From: an uncultured Anaerolineales bacterium
Lineage (GTDB): Bacteria > Chloroflexota > Anaerolineae > Anaerolineales > UBA6663
DNA: 64,000 nt
Assembly (NCBI GenBank): GCA_937952305.1
Contig: CALFZO010000162.1
Location: 1-64,000 of the forward strand
Direction of reading: 5' to 3'
Shown: positions 42,850-51,115 of the stretch, piece after piece
Layout of the letters: every line of letters begins with the position of its first letter
Numbering within the stretch: position 1 is the first letter of the stretch
Translations under genes and position numbers: made by a program
Notes under the pieces: model-generated
The model's input: only the letters and a program-made list of their open reading frames with translations
The model's database searches: none
What the model was told of the DNA's origin: nothing

Positions 42850-43500
42850 GTGACGTTGACGTTCCCGCATCGGCGCGTCGGCACCCTGCCGATCTCGCCG
42901 CGCCTGCGGCACTTCTTCCCGACCGCCCTCGAATCCCCGCGCATCCGCTTTGACCTGGTCGACGGCGACACCGGCGAGCGCCTGCCGGGCTGGGTGGTGC
43001 AGAGCGGCCGGTACGTTTACGGCCTGGACGAGTGGTACAAAAAGCTCGACGTGCCGGTCGGCGGGCAGCTGACCGTCGGCGCCGGCGCGCAGCCGGGCGA
43101 GGTGGTGGTGAAGGCCGCCCGGCGCCGGCCGACGCGCGAATGGGTGCGCACAGCCGCGCCGGGCGCGGATGGCCGCCTGAGCTTCACGATGCAGAAACGC
43201 CTGATCGGCATCAACTACGATGACCTGATGGTCGTCGCCGTCGACAACTCCGGGGCCATCGACGACGTCTGGCTGAAGAGCCAGCATCTGCCCTTCGCGC
43301 GCCTGGTGGCCGATCTGTTCCGCGAGCTGGCCAAGCTGAACCCGCAGAGCGCCGTGCATGCCAAGAGCCTGTATGCGGCCGTCAACGTGGTGCGCCGCTG
43401 CCCGCCCGGCCCGATCTTTGTCGAGCTGTTGACCCGGCCCTATTTTGCGCACGTCGGCGATGCCTACTGGCGCTTTGACCAATCGCAATGGACGGAGTAA
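42850..43500 (+). CDS. unknown protein (trio gene 2)
   Basis: A 216-residue soluble protein of unknown family. It has an N-terminal beta-rich part (TLTFPHRRVGTLPIS, then GERLPGWVVQSGRYVYGL) and a segment GLDEWYKKLDVPVGGQLTV that recalls B3/EcoRII-N-type DNA-binding barrels, an uncertain impression. The C-terminal half is helical. GTG 42850-42852 with GAGG five bases upstream is preferred; GTG 42829 is also possible and would overlap gene 1. It lies 7 bp after gene 1 and 4 bp before gene 3. Confidence 0.75.
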   Translation: MTLTFPHRRVGTLPISPRLRHFFPTALESPRIRFDLVDGDTGERLPGWVVQSGRYVYGLDEWYKKLDVPVGGQLTVGAGAQPGEVVVKAARRRPTREWVRTAAPGADGRLSFTMQKRLIGINYDDLMVVAVDNSGAIDDVWLKSQHLPFARLVADLFRELAKLNPQSAVHAKSLYAAVNVVRRCPPGPIFVELLTRPYFAHVGDAYWRFDQSQWTE

Positions 43501-43504
43501 TCCG

Positions 43505-43957
43505 GTGAGCGTCCAGTTCTCTTCCTCGAGCGCCTTCGTCAAACCGACGCTGGAAACCGAATTTCACATTGACTTTGACTGGTGGGAGCGCGAGGGCCGC
43601 GAGCTGCGCGTGGACGTGCTCAAACACCTGCGGCCCGAGTCGCAGGCCGCCTTCGCCAACTACCGCGGCGGCGACACCGTCGACGCCGTCGACGCGGCCA
43701 CCGGCGAGGTGCGCCCGGTGGACAAGCTGCAGTATCTGCTGCGGACCCAGTGTAAGCCGCTCGAGGAGTTCCTGACCGAGCACACCTCCATGGTGGACGC
43801 GGTCTTCCACGTCTTCCTGCACAACGGCAACAAGCCGCTGACGCCCTACGATCTCAGCGACGAGATCAACCGGCCGGCCCAGACGATCCTGCGCACGTTG
43901 TCTGGCCGCGTCGTCTACAAAGGCCTGCGCCCGGTGCTGAACCGCGACGCCGAATGA
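43505..43957 (+). CDS. unknown protein, possible winged helix (trio gene 3)
   Basis: A 150-residue soluble protein of unknown family. The N-terminal 70 residues contain ETEFHIDFDWWEREGRELR and VLKHLRPESQAAF. The C-terminal 50 residues, FHVFLHNGNKPLTPYDLSDE followed by ILRTLSGRVVYKGLRP, look like a winged-helix unit. GTG 43505-43507 follows GGAG at eight bases. Its stop overlaps the ThiS/MoaD-like gene as ATGA, so the three unknown genes and the ubiquitin-like protein form one operon. Confidence 0.75.
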   Translation: MSVQFSSSSAFVKPTLETEFHIDFDWWEREGRELRVDVLKHLRPESQAAFANYRGGDTVDAVDAATGEVRPVDKLQYLLRTQCKPLEEFLTEHTSMVDAVFHVFLHNGNKPLTPYDLSDEINRPAQTILRTLSGRVVYKGLRPVLNRDAE

Positions 43958-44304
43958 GAGTCTTCGTCAAGCTGTTTGCCCTGCTGCGCGATCATCACCC
44001 CGGTCCCAATCGCTCGATTCCGCTCGTGGTCGAACTGCCGGAGGGCGCCCAGGTAGCTGATCTGCCGGCCGCGCTCAACCTGCCGCCCGGCCTGGTCCGT
44101 AACGCCTTCGTCAACAATCAGACCGTTTCACTGCAAACTCAGTTGAGCGACGGCGATCAGGTCAGCCTGTTTCCGCCCGTGGTGGGCGGCGCCGGGCGCC
44201 CGCGCGTCCTGACCACCCCGGCCGGGCCGGACCAGTCCCCCTGGGGAGACCGCCGTTGTGTCACCGCGGGCCGCCCAGACCAACCTCTACCTCCAGCGCC
44301 TTAA
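43954..44304 (+). CDS. ThiS/MoaD-like ubiquitin-fold protein with C-terminal tail
   Basis: A 116-residue protein. Residues 1-79 match the beta-grasp sulfur-carrier family: VFVKLFALLRD at the start and SLFPPVVGG at residues 71-79. Functional ThiS/MoaD proteins end in that Gly-Gly. Here 37 residues follow, Pro/Arg-rich and without structure, and the reading frame runs 47 bases into the next gene. Either the tail is cleaved to expose the Gly-Gly, as in some ubiquitin-like modifiers, or a stop codon was lost. Partners such as ThiF/MoeB or MoaE are not in the window. It is coupled by ATGA to trio gene 3. Confidence 0.82.
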   Translation: MRVFVKLFALLRDHHPGPNRSIPLVVELPEGAQVADLPAALNLPPGLVRNAFVNNQTVSLQTQLSDGDQVSLFPPVVGGAGRPRVLTTPAGPDQSPWGDRRCVTAGRPDQPLPPAP

Positions 44305-45172
44305 CGCCGTCATCGGCCACGCCCGCGCGAACCTGACCGACGACCTCTCGCTGGAGGCGTTGGCGCGGGTGGCGGGCTTTTCGCCTTTCCACTTTCACCG
44401 CCTGTTCCGGTCCCTCACCGGCGAGACCCTCAGCGACCTGGTGGCCCGCCTGCGCCTCGAGCGCGCGGTCGCCTTGCTGCGCGCGACGCCGCGGCGCTCC
44501 ATCACCGAGGCCGCTTACGCCAGCGGCTTTGCCTCAGTGTCCGTGTTCTCGCGCGCCTTCAAGCGGCGCTATGGCCTCAACGCCCGGCAGTGGGACCGGC
44601 AGGCTCCGCTGCAAGGTAGCAAGAATGGACAAGAATCGGCGGAATTTCCGCGCTATACTCTAGAAAATTTGAGCGACTTGGCGGAGCGGGAGGGATTGGA
44701 GGTGCGTCTGCGCACCTTGGCGGCCCAGCGGCTGGCCTATATCCGCGTCTACGATTCCTACCGTAAGCCCGACCGGGTCGGGGAGGCTTATCAACGTCTG
44801 ATCGCCTGGTTCTGCCGGAAGGGCGGCCGACTTGATCACACCACGCTGTACGGAATGTCACAGGACGACCCGGATATCACGCCGCTGCGGCTGTGCCGCT
44901 TCGACTGGTGCCTGAAAGTGCCGGCCGACTGGCCGGCGGAAGACGAGATCAGCGTGCGGGAGTGGCCGGCCTGTCGCATCGCCGCCATCCGCTGCGTGGG
45001 CGATCTGCAACTGGAAGACAAAGCGTTTCAATACCTGTTCCGCTATTGGCTGCCGCGCAGCCGCTACCAGCCCGCCAACCTGCCCGCCTTGGAGATCTAT
45101 CGGCGGCTGCCGTCGGAGTTGGGCTGGGAGACGTACGACATGGATTGCGCCGTGCCGATCGTGCCGCTGTGA
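44258..45172 (+). CDS. AraC-family regulator with GyrI-like domain
   Basis: A 304-residue transcription factor. Residues 8-108 form the double helix-turn-helix (LEALARVAGFSPFHFHRLF and SITEAAYASGFASVSVFSRA). The C-terminal part (about 145-304) is a GyrI-like effector-binding domain (LAYIRVYDSYRKPDRVGEA, DWCLKVPADWP). Such proteins bind hydrophobic or cationic small molecules and control efflux or detoxification. GTG 44258-44260 has GGGGAG nine bases upstream and overlaps the tail of the ThiS/MoaD-like gene. The VOC protein after it may be a target or partner. Confidence 0.93.
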   Translation: MSPRAAQTNLYLQRLNAVIGHARANLTDDLSLEALARVAGFSPFHFHRLFRSLTGETLSDLVARLRLERAVALLRATPRRSITEAAYASGFASVSVFSRAFKRRYGLNARQWDRQAPLQGSKNGQESAEFPRYTLENLSDLAEREGLEVRLRTLAAQRLAYIRVYDSYRKPDRVGEAYQRLIAWFCRKGGRLDHTTLYGMSQDDPDITPLRLCRFDWCLKVPADWPAEDEISVREWPACRIAAIRCVGDLQLEDKAFQYLFRYWLPRSRYQPANLPALEIYRRLPSELGWETYDMDCAVPIVPL

Positions 45173-45234
45173 CGGCGCCGGCCGGCCGATGGGGCGTTGG
45201 CCGTTCCAAACACACAGCTTGAGAGGAGCACAGC

Positions 45235-45606
45235 ATGCAACTGGGCGCATTTTCCATCAGTCTGGCGGTGAAGGACTTGACGGCCTCGCGGGCCTTCTAC
45301 GAGAAATTCGGTTTCAAGGTCTTTGGCGGCGACGCCGCCCAGAACTGGTTGATCCTGAAGAACGGCGATCACCTGATCGGCTTGTTCCAGGGCATGTTTG
45401 AGAAGAACATGTTGACCTTCAACCCCGGCTGGGACAGCAACGCCCAGCCGGTGGAGGACTTCACCGACGTGCGCGAACTGCAGCGGCAGCTCAAGGCGCA
45501 GGGCGTCCAGTTGGCGCCGGAAGCCGATGAGACGACCCAGGGCCCGGCCTACTTCATGGCGATCGACCCGGATGGCAACCCGATCCTGGTGGATCAGCAT
45601 CGCTGA
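45235..45606 (+). CDS. VOC family protein (glyoxalase/bleomycin-resistance fold)
   Basis: A 123-residue protein with two beta-alpha-beta-beta-beta modules. Typical pieces are FSISLAVKDLTASRAFYEKF near the start, WLILKNGDHLIGLFQ in the middle and MAIDPDGNPILVDQH at the end. The usual metal ligands are only partly present (Gln in the LFQ segment, His at the end). It may bind a drug or act on a small metabolite. The ribosome site AGAGGAG is seven bases upstream. It lies 62 bp after the AraC-GyrI gene. Confidence 0.9.
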   Translation: MQLGAFSISLAVKDLTASRAFYEKFGFKVFGGDAAQNWLILKNGDHLIGLFQGMFEKNMLTFNPGWDSNAQPVEDFTDVRELQRQLKAQGVQLAPEADETTQGPAYFMAIDPDGNPILVDQHR

Positions 45607-45656
45607 CGAGCGGGCCGCGGCGGGCTGACCTCGGGCGTCGGACGCGCGTTTCGTAT

Positions 45657-45662
45657 TACAAT
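45657..45662 (+). promoter_or_regulatory. -10 box of the tRNA gene
   Basis: TACAAT, 16 bases before the first base of tRNA-Arg. No clear -35. Confidence 0.5.
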
Positions 45663-45678
45663 ACGGCGCGACGAAGAC

Positions 45679-45752
45679 GCCCCTATAGCTTAAGTGGATA
45701 AAGCAAGCGCCTTCTAAGCGTTAGAGTGGGGGTTCGAGTCCCTCTAGGGGCA
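45679..45752 (+). tRNA. tRNA-Arg (anticodon UCU)
   Basis: A 74-nt cloverleaf. The acceptor stem is GCCCCTA with TAGGGGC (7 bp), the D-stem GCTT/AAGC, the anticodon stem AGCGC/GCGTT with loop CTTCTAA (anticodon TCT, reading AGA), and the T-arm GGGGG-TTCGAGT-CCCTC. The discriminator is A and CCA is not encoded. AGA is a rare arginine codon in such GC-rich DNA. The gene is followed by a strong terminator. Confidence 0.97.
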
Positions 45753-45754
45753 CT

Positions 45755-45792
45755 GCGCCGGACCGGTCCGTCACGGTCCGGCGCTTTGTTGT
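45755..45792 (+). terminator. terminator after tRNA-Arg
   Basis: A perfect 11-bp stem, GCGCCGGACCG (45755-45765) and CGGTCCGGCGC (45774-45784), with an 8-nt loop and tail TTTGTTGT. It lies between the tRNA and the convergent histidine kinase gene, which ends at 45802. Confidence 0.88.
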
Positions 45793-45801
45793 CTGCCGGC
45801 C

Positions 45802-47922
45802 TCAGTCCTCGCGCCGCGCCGACAGCGGCAGGCGCAGCGTGACGCGCGTGCCGCGCCCTGGCGCCGCGCCCACCTCCAGCGTCCCGCCGACGATGGCGAG
45901 CATGGCCTGATGCAGCGCCAGGCCGTGCCCACTCGGCGTCATCGTCGGCGCCGGCCCCACGCCATCGTCGTCCACGCACACCACCAATCCGGCCGCTTGC
46001 GTCACGGTCAGCGTCAGGCCCAGCGGCCCGCCGTCCGCGCCGCGGCCGTAGCGCGCCGCGTTGCGGACCGCTTCGCGCGCGGCGTAAAAGAGCACCTCCA
46101 CGGCCAGCGGCGCCAGCGCGGCGCAAGCGCGCTCCGCCTCAGCCGTGATCTGCCAGGCCACGGTCCCAAAAGCGCCGGGGAATTCCGTCGCGAGCAAGAC
46201 CCGCAGCGCGGGCAGCAAACCCAGCCGCGCCGGCTCGGAGATCGGCCGCGCCGGCGCGCTTTGCAGCAGCCCGGCCAGCCGCTTGTGGACGCTGGTCAGC
46301 AGCGCCAGGGCGGCCGGGTCGGCGCCGTCCAGGCGCAGCAGGGCGGCGTGCAGTTCCGGCAGGACTTCATCGTGGACGAGCCGATGCGCGCGCCGGTCCA
46401 AGAGCTGGCTTTCGGCCAGGCGTTGGCGCTGGAGCGCCAGCAGCCGCCGCGCCATTTCGGCGCCGGCCTGGGCGTCGATCAGGCGCTCGCCGCTGGCCCG
46501 CGCCACCTCGATCGCCTCCTGCGTGTACAAGCCGCCATCCCGTTTCGGCCCCAGCAGCAGCGCCCCAATCAGGCCGCGCTCGCTCCACAGCGGCACCAGC
46601 CAGACCGGCCCGTCCTCCGGCGGCAGCCCGAGGCGGGCCGGCTCGAGCGGCACCGCCATGGCCGCCCGGGCGTCAGCGGCCAGGGCGGCCAGCGTATCCA
46701 GCGGCGGAGCCGGCCGAGCGGCGGGGTGCGTCAGGGGCGGGCCGGCCAGCGGCGCCTGCGGACCCAGAGCTGCCAGGACCGCCCAGCGCGCGCCCAGGAG
46801 CGACTCACACAGGGCGCGAAACGGCGCGGCGCTGTCGACTTCGGTGGGCAAGGCCGGCGCGATGAGCTGTTCCACCACACGCTGGCTGGACACAAACGGC
46901 CGCAGCTGACGCATCGCGTCTTCGCGATCGGCGTGCGTGCGCCAGCTGAAGAGCGCGTAGAACAGCGTCATCAGCAGCGCCGTCAGCATCAGACTGTAGA
47001 GCGGGCGCAGCGCCAGGGCCAGGCCGCCGCCAATCACCAGGCTATAGCCGGCCGCCAGGAAGATGGCGTTGCGCCACTGGCCCCGCAGCCCGCCCCGCGG
47101 CAACGCCCGACCGGTGAAGATCTCGTAGGCGACGATGGCCTGGCCGGCCAGCACTGTGGCCGCCGCCACCAAGCCGGCCGCCAGCACGTCTAGCACCGCC
47201 ACCGTGGCCGTCAGATCCGGCAGCAGGTTGGCCGCGCGCCTCGTGGCGGCCAGGCCGACGGCCCAGGCCATCACGCCGGCCACGAGCAAGCTCAGCGCCA
47301 GCAGCACGCCGGACGTGCCGATCAGCCAGGGCCGCGCCCGCCGCCGGGCCAGGTCGCCCAGCAGCCGCGCCGAGGGGCCGGGCCGCGCCAGCGCGTCCAG
47401 CGAGAGGCCGATGCAAACCACGATCACCACCGGGTAGGCCAGCATCAAGACCGGCACGCCGGCCAGTGACGGCGTGGGCGCCAGCTGCAGCGTGGCCAGT
47501 TGCGTGAAGGTGGGGAAGGGGTTGGCGAAGGCCAGCAGGCCGAAGACGCCGAGCGTCCCGGCGCCGGCCAGGTACAGGCCGGGGCGGTGGCGGCGGTGGA
47601 AGGCGCTGCGCCAGTCGTCCCAGTAGCCGCCATACCAGAGCGTGATCGCGTACCAGGCGCACGGCAGGGCCGCGACCGGGAACCAACCCAGCCGCCACCA
47701 GAAATCCAGGCTGTTGCCGAGGCGGCCCAGGCCCAGCCCGAACAGCACCGTGTGCGTGACGAAGAAACCGCCGGCCAGCAGCAGGCTGCTGCCGGCCAGG
47801 GCGACGCCGGCCGTGCGCCGGTCGGCCGCCAGGAGCACGGTCAGGCCCAGCCAGATCAGCAGGATGGTGTTGAACAGCGACAGCGCCAGCGCGGCCCAAT
47901 CGATGAGCAGCAGGCCGCTCAT
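45802..47922 (-). CDS. membrane sensor histidine kinase (NarL-system type)
   Basis: A 706-residue kinase. The first 330 residues have about eight membrane helices, then a GAF-like region (FRALCESLLGARWAVLAAL to about 500), a dimerisation helix with phospho-acceptor His in RRAHRLVHDEVLPELH, and a C-terminal ATPase with N-box AAREAVRNAARYG and G-box DDDGVGP. The acceptor helix is of the HisKA_3 kind. ATG 47920-47922 overlaps the stop of the response regulator (ATGA), so the two form a pair. The signal is unknown; the many-helix sensor could detect a membrane-soluble or membrane state cue. Confidence 0.9.
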   Translation of the reverse strand: MSGLLLIDWAALALSLFNTILLIWLGLTVLLAADRRTAGVALAGSSLLLAGGFFVTHTVLFGLGLGRLGNSLDFWWRLGWFPVAALPCAWYAITLWYGGYWDDWRSAFHRRHRPGLYLAGAGTLGVFGLLAFANPFPTFTQLATLQLAPTPSLAGVPVLMLAYPVVIVVCIGLSLDALARPGPSARLLGDLARRRARPWLIGTSGVLLALSLLVAGVMAWAVGLAATRRAANLLPDLTATVAVLDVLAAGLVAAATVLAGQAIVAYEIFTGRALPRGGLRGQWRNAIFLAAGYSLVIGGGLALALRPLYSLMLTALLMTLFYALFSWRTHADREDAMRQLRPFVSSQRVVEQLIAPALPTEVDSAAPFRALCESLLGARWAVLAALGPQAPLAGPPLTHPAARPAPPLDTLAALAADARAAMAVPLEPARLGLPPEDGPVWLVPLWSERGLIGALLLGPKRDGGLYTQEAIEVARASGERLIDAQAGAEMARRLLALQRQRLAESQLLDRRAHRLVHDEVLPELHAALLRLDGADPAALALLTSVHKRLAGLLQSAPARPISEPARLGLLPALRVLLATEFPGAFGTVAWQITAEAERACAALAPLAVEVLFYAAREAVRNAARYGRGADGGPLGLTLTVTQAAGLVVCVDDDGVGPAPTMTPSGHGLALHQAMLAIVGGTLEVGAAPGRGTRVTLRLPLSARRED

Positions 47923-48665
47923 TCCCAGACTACCCAGGCGCCGGCCGCGTTCAGCACCCGCGCCACGCCGTCCGCGTCCCACGTGATCAGGCGGCCGGCC
48001 TGTGCGATCAGCGCCGCGCGCGTGCGCGCCACTTTCTCATCCGTGGTCGATTCGTCCAGGCCCCAGGCGGCGTAGATCTGGCCGTTGACGCGGCTGATCG
48101 TGCGCTTGTCGCGGAAGCCCAGGCGGGCCGCGATCTGCTCGTTGGTGAGGCCCTGCGCCAACAGCCGGGCCACGGCCTGCTCGTTGGGCTCCAGCAGGGC
48201 CAGCGGCGAGGTCTCGTCCTTGTGCCGGACGGCCTGCACGCGCGCTTCGATCTCGGGGTCGATGAAGCTGCGCCCGGCCACGGCATCGCGCAGGAGCGGC
48301 ACGATCATGGCCGGCAGCAGGTAGTTGGATTTGCGCACGTAGGCGTAGTGGCTGAGGATGCCGGCCTGGCGGAACTCGCGGAAGTAGGCGTCGTCGTCCT
48401 GGATGGAGTAGAAGACGATCGGCAGGCGCGGCAGCTCGCGGCGCAAAGCGACGGCGGTCTGGATGCCGTTGAGCGGACCGGCCAACTGCACGTCCAGCAA
48501 GGCGGCGGCGGGCGGCGCCTCGGCGGCCAGGGCAAACGCCAGCGCGGCCTCGCCCGCGGCGCAGGCGTGCAGAACGCGCACCTGCCCGGTGGCCTCCAGG
48601 CCGTGGGCCAGCGCCGCGCGCAACTTCTCATTGTCCTCGACGAGCAGCAGAGTGAGCATGACCAT
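47919..48665 (-). CDS. response regulator with LuxR-type output
   Basis: A 248-residue regulator. The receiver has VEDNEKL (acidic pocket), ALLDVQL (phospho-acceptor Asp about residue 57), VFYSIQDDD (Ser/Thr site) and AYVRKSN (Lys). The output region (about 155-215) has LEPNEQAVARLLAQGLTNEQ and IAARLGFRDKRTISRV, a NarL/LuxR-like helix-turn-helix, somewhat divergent. It is coupled to the histidine kinase downstream, the reverse of the usual order. The start is ATG 48663-48665; a second ATG is two codons later. Confidence 0.9.
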   Translation of the reverse strand: MVMLTLLLVEDNEKLRAALAHGLEATGQVRVLHACAAGEAALAFALAAEAPPAAALLDVQLAGPLNGIQTAVALRRELPRLPIVFYSIQDDDAYFREFRQAGILSHYAYVRKSNYLLPAMIVPLLRDAVAGRSFIDPEIEARVQAVRHKDETSPLALLEPNEQAVARLLAQGLTNEQIAARLGFRDKRTISRVNGQIYAAWGLDESTTDEKVARTRAALIAQAGRLITWDADGVARVLNAAGAWVVWE

Positions 48666-48744
48666 GAGTGCTTGGGGCGCGTCCTGACCTGGCGCCTCGT
48701 CCTAATGAGCTGAGCCGGTTTGGCCCCGGCCGATGAACGGGAGG

Positions 48745-49995
48745 CTAGCGCGCTTTGAGCCGCGCGCGCACGGCCTCCGGCGCCCAGGCCAGCGCCGCGA
48801 GCGCGAGCGCCGCCAGGTGAAAGGGCCAGCGCCAGTGCGCGTCCACCAGGCCGGGCAGCGGGGACGGCTCCGGCGCGGCCGTCCACGCGCTGGCGTTCTT
48901 GGACCAGGCCAGGAAGGCTTCGCCTACCGGGAGAACGCCGAACGCGTAGCGCTTCTGGCCGCCCCAGCTCACGGGCAGGCCCACGGCCTCGCTGGCCGGG
49001 ATGAGCGCGTCCACCACGGCCGCGTCGCCGTGGACCTGCGCGGCCCCCAGAGTCACGACGGTGGCCGAAGCGCTGAAGCCCGCGACCAATGGGCCGGAGT
49101 CTACATCGCCTGCGCCGTTGCGGCCAAGCGGATACTCGCGCGTGCCGGGCACGCCCAGGACCGGGGCCAGGAACTGCTCCCGAAAGGCCGCGTACTGCTG
49201 GCGTCCCCACGCGGGATCAATCTCGATCAGGAAGCGCGCAATCACGCTCTGCGAGGAGCCGCGTGTCCCCTGCAGCTTCTGCCCGGTCCGGGCCTGCACC
49301 TGGTGCGGCAGCAGGCCCGTGTCCGGATCGACCAGGGCTTGCGCGGCCCTCACCCAGCGGTCGACGGTGGGCGCATAAGCGGGCGTGAACAGCCGGTCGT
49401 GCAGGCTCAGCGCGGCCATGGCCACCACGCTGTCCACGGGCCAGGCCTGGCCGGGGTAGGCCGGCAGGAAGGGGGTGGCGCTGGCGTCGAAGGCGGCAGC
49501 CAGCTCGGCGCAGGCCTGTTCGAAAAGTTCCACCTCCAGCGGATTGCGCTCGCTCTCCGGCTGCAGCGTGAGCAGGCCGCCCAACAGCCAGGTGCTCCAA
49601 CCGGCGTAGAAGACGCCGTAGGGCGGCGTGAGCTGCGGGCTGAAGACCGCCCGGCCGGCCGGCGCGTCCACGCGTGACCAGGCCCAGCGCGCCTCGCGCA
49701 GGGCTTCGGCGTGCAGGGCCGTCTCCGGGGCCGCGCGCCGCCCGACCTCGACCCACGTCAGGCCGTACAGCGCGTAAGAGAAGAAATAGCCTTCTGGAAA
49801 GAGTTGCTGCATGTCCGCGCCAGCGCCGGCCTCCAGCGCGGCGCGCAGGCCGTGCAGCTGCGCGACGGTATCCGGCCCGAGCGCGGGCGCCCGGTACGCG
49901 GCGCCGCCGGGATGGTACAGGCGCAGATTCAGGCCAAGCAAGGCCAGGCTGACGAGCGCGGCCAGCAGACGGTAGAGCCAGAGCAGGAGGCGCAT
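48745..49995 (-). CDS. unknown membrane-anchored protein
   Basis: A 416-residue protein with an N-terminal membrane helix (residues 2-24), a large outside domain and a final hydrophobic helix before a basic tail. The outside domain is helical with Gly/Trp/Tyr-rich turns (PEGYFFSYALYGLTWVEVG, YPGQAWPVDSVVAMAAL, DVDSGPLVAGFSASATV), which recalls alpha/alpha-toroid enzymes such as linalool dehydratase-like or glycoside-hydrolase folds. I do not recognise the family. It is 79 bp upstream of the regulator-kinase pair on the same strand and may belong to that unit. No ribosome site precedes ATG 49993-49995. Confidence 0.7.
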   Translation of the reverse strand: MRLLLWLYRLLAALVSLALLGLNLRLYHPGGAAYRAPALGPDTVAQLHGLRAALEAGAGADMQQLFPEGYFFSYALYGLTWVEVGRRAAPETALHAEALREARWAWSRVDAPAGRAVFSPQLTPPYGVFYAGWSTWLLGGLLTLQPESERNPLEVELFEQACAELAAAFDASATPFLPAYPGQAWPVDSVVAMAALSLHDRLFTPAYAPTVDRWVRAAQALVDPDTGLLPHQVQARTGQKLQGTRGSSQSVIARFLIEIDPAWGRQQYAAFREQFLAPVLGVPGTREYPLGRNGAGDVDSGPLVAGFSASATVVTLGAAQVHGDAAVVDALIPASEAVGLPVSWGGQKRYAFGVLPVGEAFLAWSKNASAWTAAPEPSPLPGLVDAHWRWPFHLAALALAALAWAPEAVRARLKAR

Positions 49996-50029
49996 CCGGG
50001 CGAGGGTGGCACAACTGCGCGGCGCCGTC

Positions 50030-50086
50030 AAGCACTCAGGTGCTTCCCGAACGCCACCTGAGCGGTGGCGTCTGAGCCGCCTTTTT
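50030..50086 (+). promoter_or_regulatory. overlapping hairpins upstream of the VanZ-like gene
   Basis: Three stems can form: AAGCAC/GTGCTT (50030-50045), ACGCCACC/GGTGGCGT (50051-50071), and GGTGGC/GCCGCC (50064-50081) followed by TTTTT (50082-50086). The second and third share GGTGGC and cannot coexist, the layout of an attenuator. The -10-like TACAGT at 50090-50095 lies just after. The arrangement could equally be a terminator for plus-strand read-through. Confidence 0.4.
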
Positions 50087-50102
50087 CGCTACAGTGGCAG
50101 CC

Positions 50103-50585
50103 ATGAACGCATTCACAGGGATGCTGGCGGGGTTTGTGATCGCGGCCGGATTGGTGGCGACTCGGCGCTGGGGACACTCGGCCTGGCGCTGGCTGGTGTG
50201 GCCGCAGATCGGCCTGGCGGGCGCCGCGTCTTGGGCGGCTTATCAAGGCCTGCTGCCGCTGGAGCTGCTGCGCTGGCCGCTGGCCGACAAGGTTCTGCAC
50301 TTCCTGCTGTTCGGGTCCGTGGCCTTCTGGCTGCACCTGTGGCTGGGTGGCCGGACCGCGCGTCTGGGCCGCCTGGCTGTGCCGCTGGCTCTGGCGGTCC
50401 CCTTGCTCGTGGCGACCGTCGACGAGATCGCGCAGGGTTTCTCGGCGCGCCGGTCGCTGGACCTGGGCGACTGGCTGTGCAACCTGGCCGGGCTGTTGGT
50501 CTTCTGGCGGCTCAGCGTCTGGCTGACGCGCCGGGAGGGCAGAGCTGGCGCGGTTGTGGGCGAGGCGCGCCTACCGTCACATTGA
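50103..50585 (+). CDS. VanZ-like membrane protein
   Basis: A 160-residue membrane protein with four helices. The family motif is visible: DKVLHFLLFG (about residues 61-70) and DEIAQGF then DLGDWLCNLAGLL near residue 120. VanZ-like proteins are linked to teicoplanin resistance in enterococci, but most members have unknown roles in the envelope. ATG 50103 is seven bases after TACAGT (50090-50095), so the mRNA may be leaderless; an in-frame GTG is at 50094. Confidence 0.88.
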   Translation: MNAFTGMLAGFVIAAGLVATRRWGHSAWRWLVWPQIGLAGAASWAAYQGLLPLELLRWPLADKVLHFLLFGSVAFWLHLWLGGRTARLGRLAVPLALAVPLLVATVDEIAQGFSARRSLDLGDWLCNLAGLLVFWRLSVWLTRREGRAGAVVGEARLPSH

Positions 50586-50654
50586 GCCAGCCGAACAGCC
50601 CGCCGCGCTTGGGTTGCGTTTCCGTGAAGTAAGTCCCCTAACCTGGAGAGACAT

Positions 50655-51041
50655 ATGAATTCGCCCAAAACTACTTATCGAGCGGCCGTTGGTCTCGCCC
50701 TCCTCACCGCCGGCCTGCTCATCTGGCTGAGCCTCGGCGTCGGCATCATCGGGGCCGATGGCGATCCGGCCAACCGCCTGTACTTTGGGGTGCTCGCCGT
50801 CGGGCTCGTCGGCGCCATCTTCGCGCGCTTCCGGCCGCTGGGCATGGCGCGCGCCCTGCTCGCCACAGCGCTGGCTCAAGCTTTGGTCGCCGTGATCGCA
50901 GTGGCCGCCCGGTTGGGCTATCCCTGGAGTGGGCCGCTGGAATTGACGATTCTGAACGGGTTCTTCGTCGCGCTCTTCGGCGCGGCGGCCTGGTTGTTCT
51001 GGCGGGCGGCGCAGACGCGGCCCGAACGGGGAGCGGCCTAG
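50655..51041 (+). CDS. unknown four-helix membrane protein
   Basis: A 128-residue protein with four hydrophobic helices (about residues 10-30, 42-58, 65-85 and 95-118) and a short charged tail. It has no recognisable motif. GGAGA is seven bases upstream of ATG 50655. It follows the VanZ-like gene by 69 bp on the same strand and precedes the radical SAM gene by 74 bp. Similar small proteins are often annotated as hypothetical membrane proteins. Confidence 0.75.
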   Translation: MNSPKTTYRAAVGLALLTAGLLIWLSLGVGIIGADGDPANRLYFGVLAVGLVGAIFARFRPLGMARALLATALAQALVAVIAVAARLGYPWSGPLELTILNGFFVALFGAAAWLFWRAAQTRPERGAA

Positions 51042-51115
51042 GCTCGACTGGGGCGGCCGCCCGCGCCCAGCCGCGATTTCGTAACGGTTAGCAAGCTCCC
51101 ACGAAAGGCTGGTCC

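Noticed and set aside
45657..45752. Attachment site at the tRNA-Arg 3' end
   Set aside because: No integrase gene is nearby and no second copy of the tRNA 3' end was noticed in the window.
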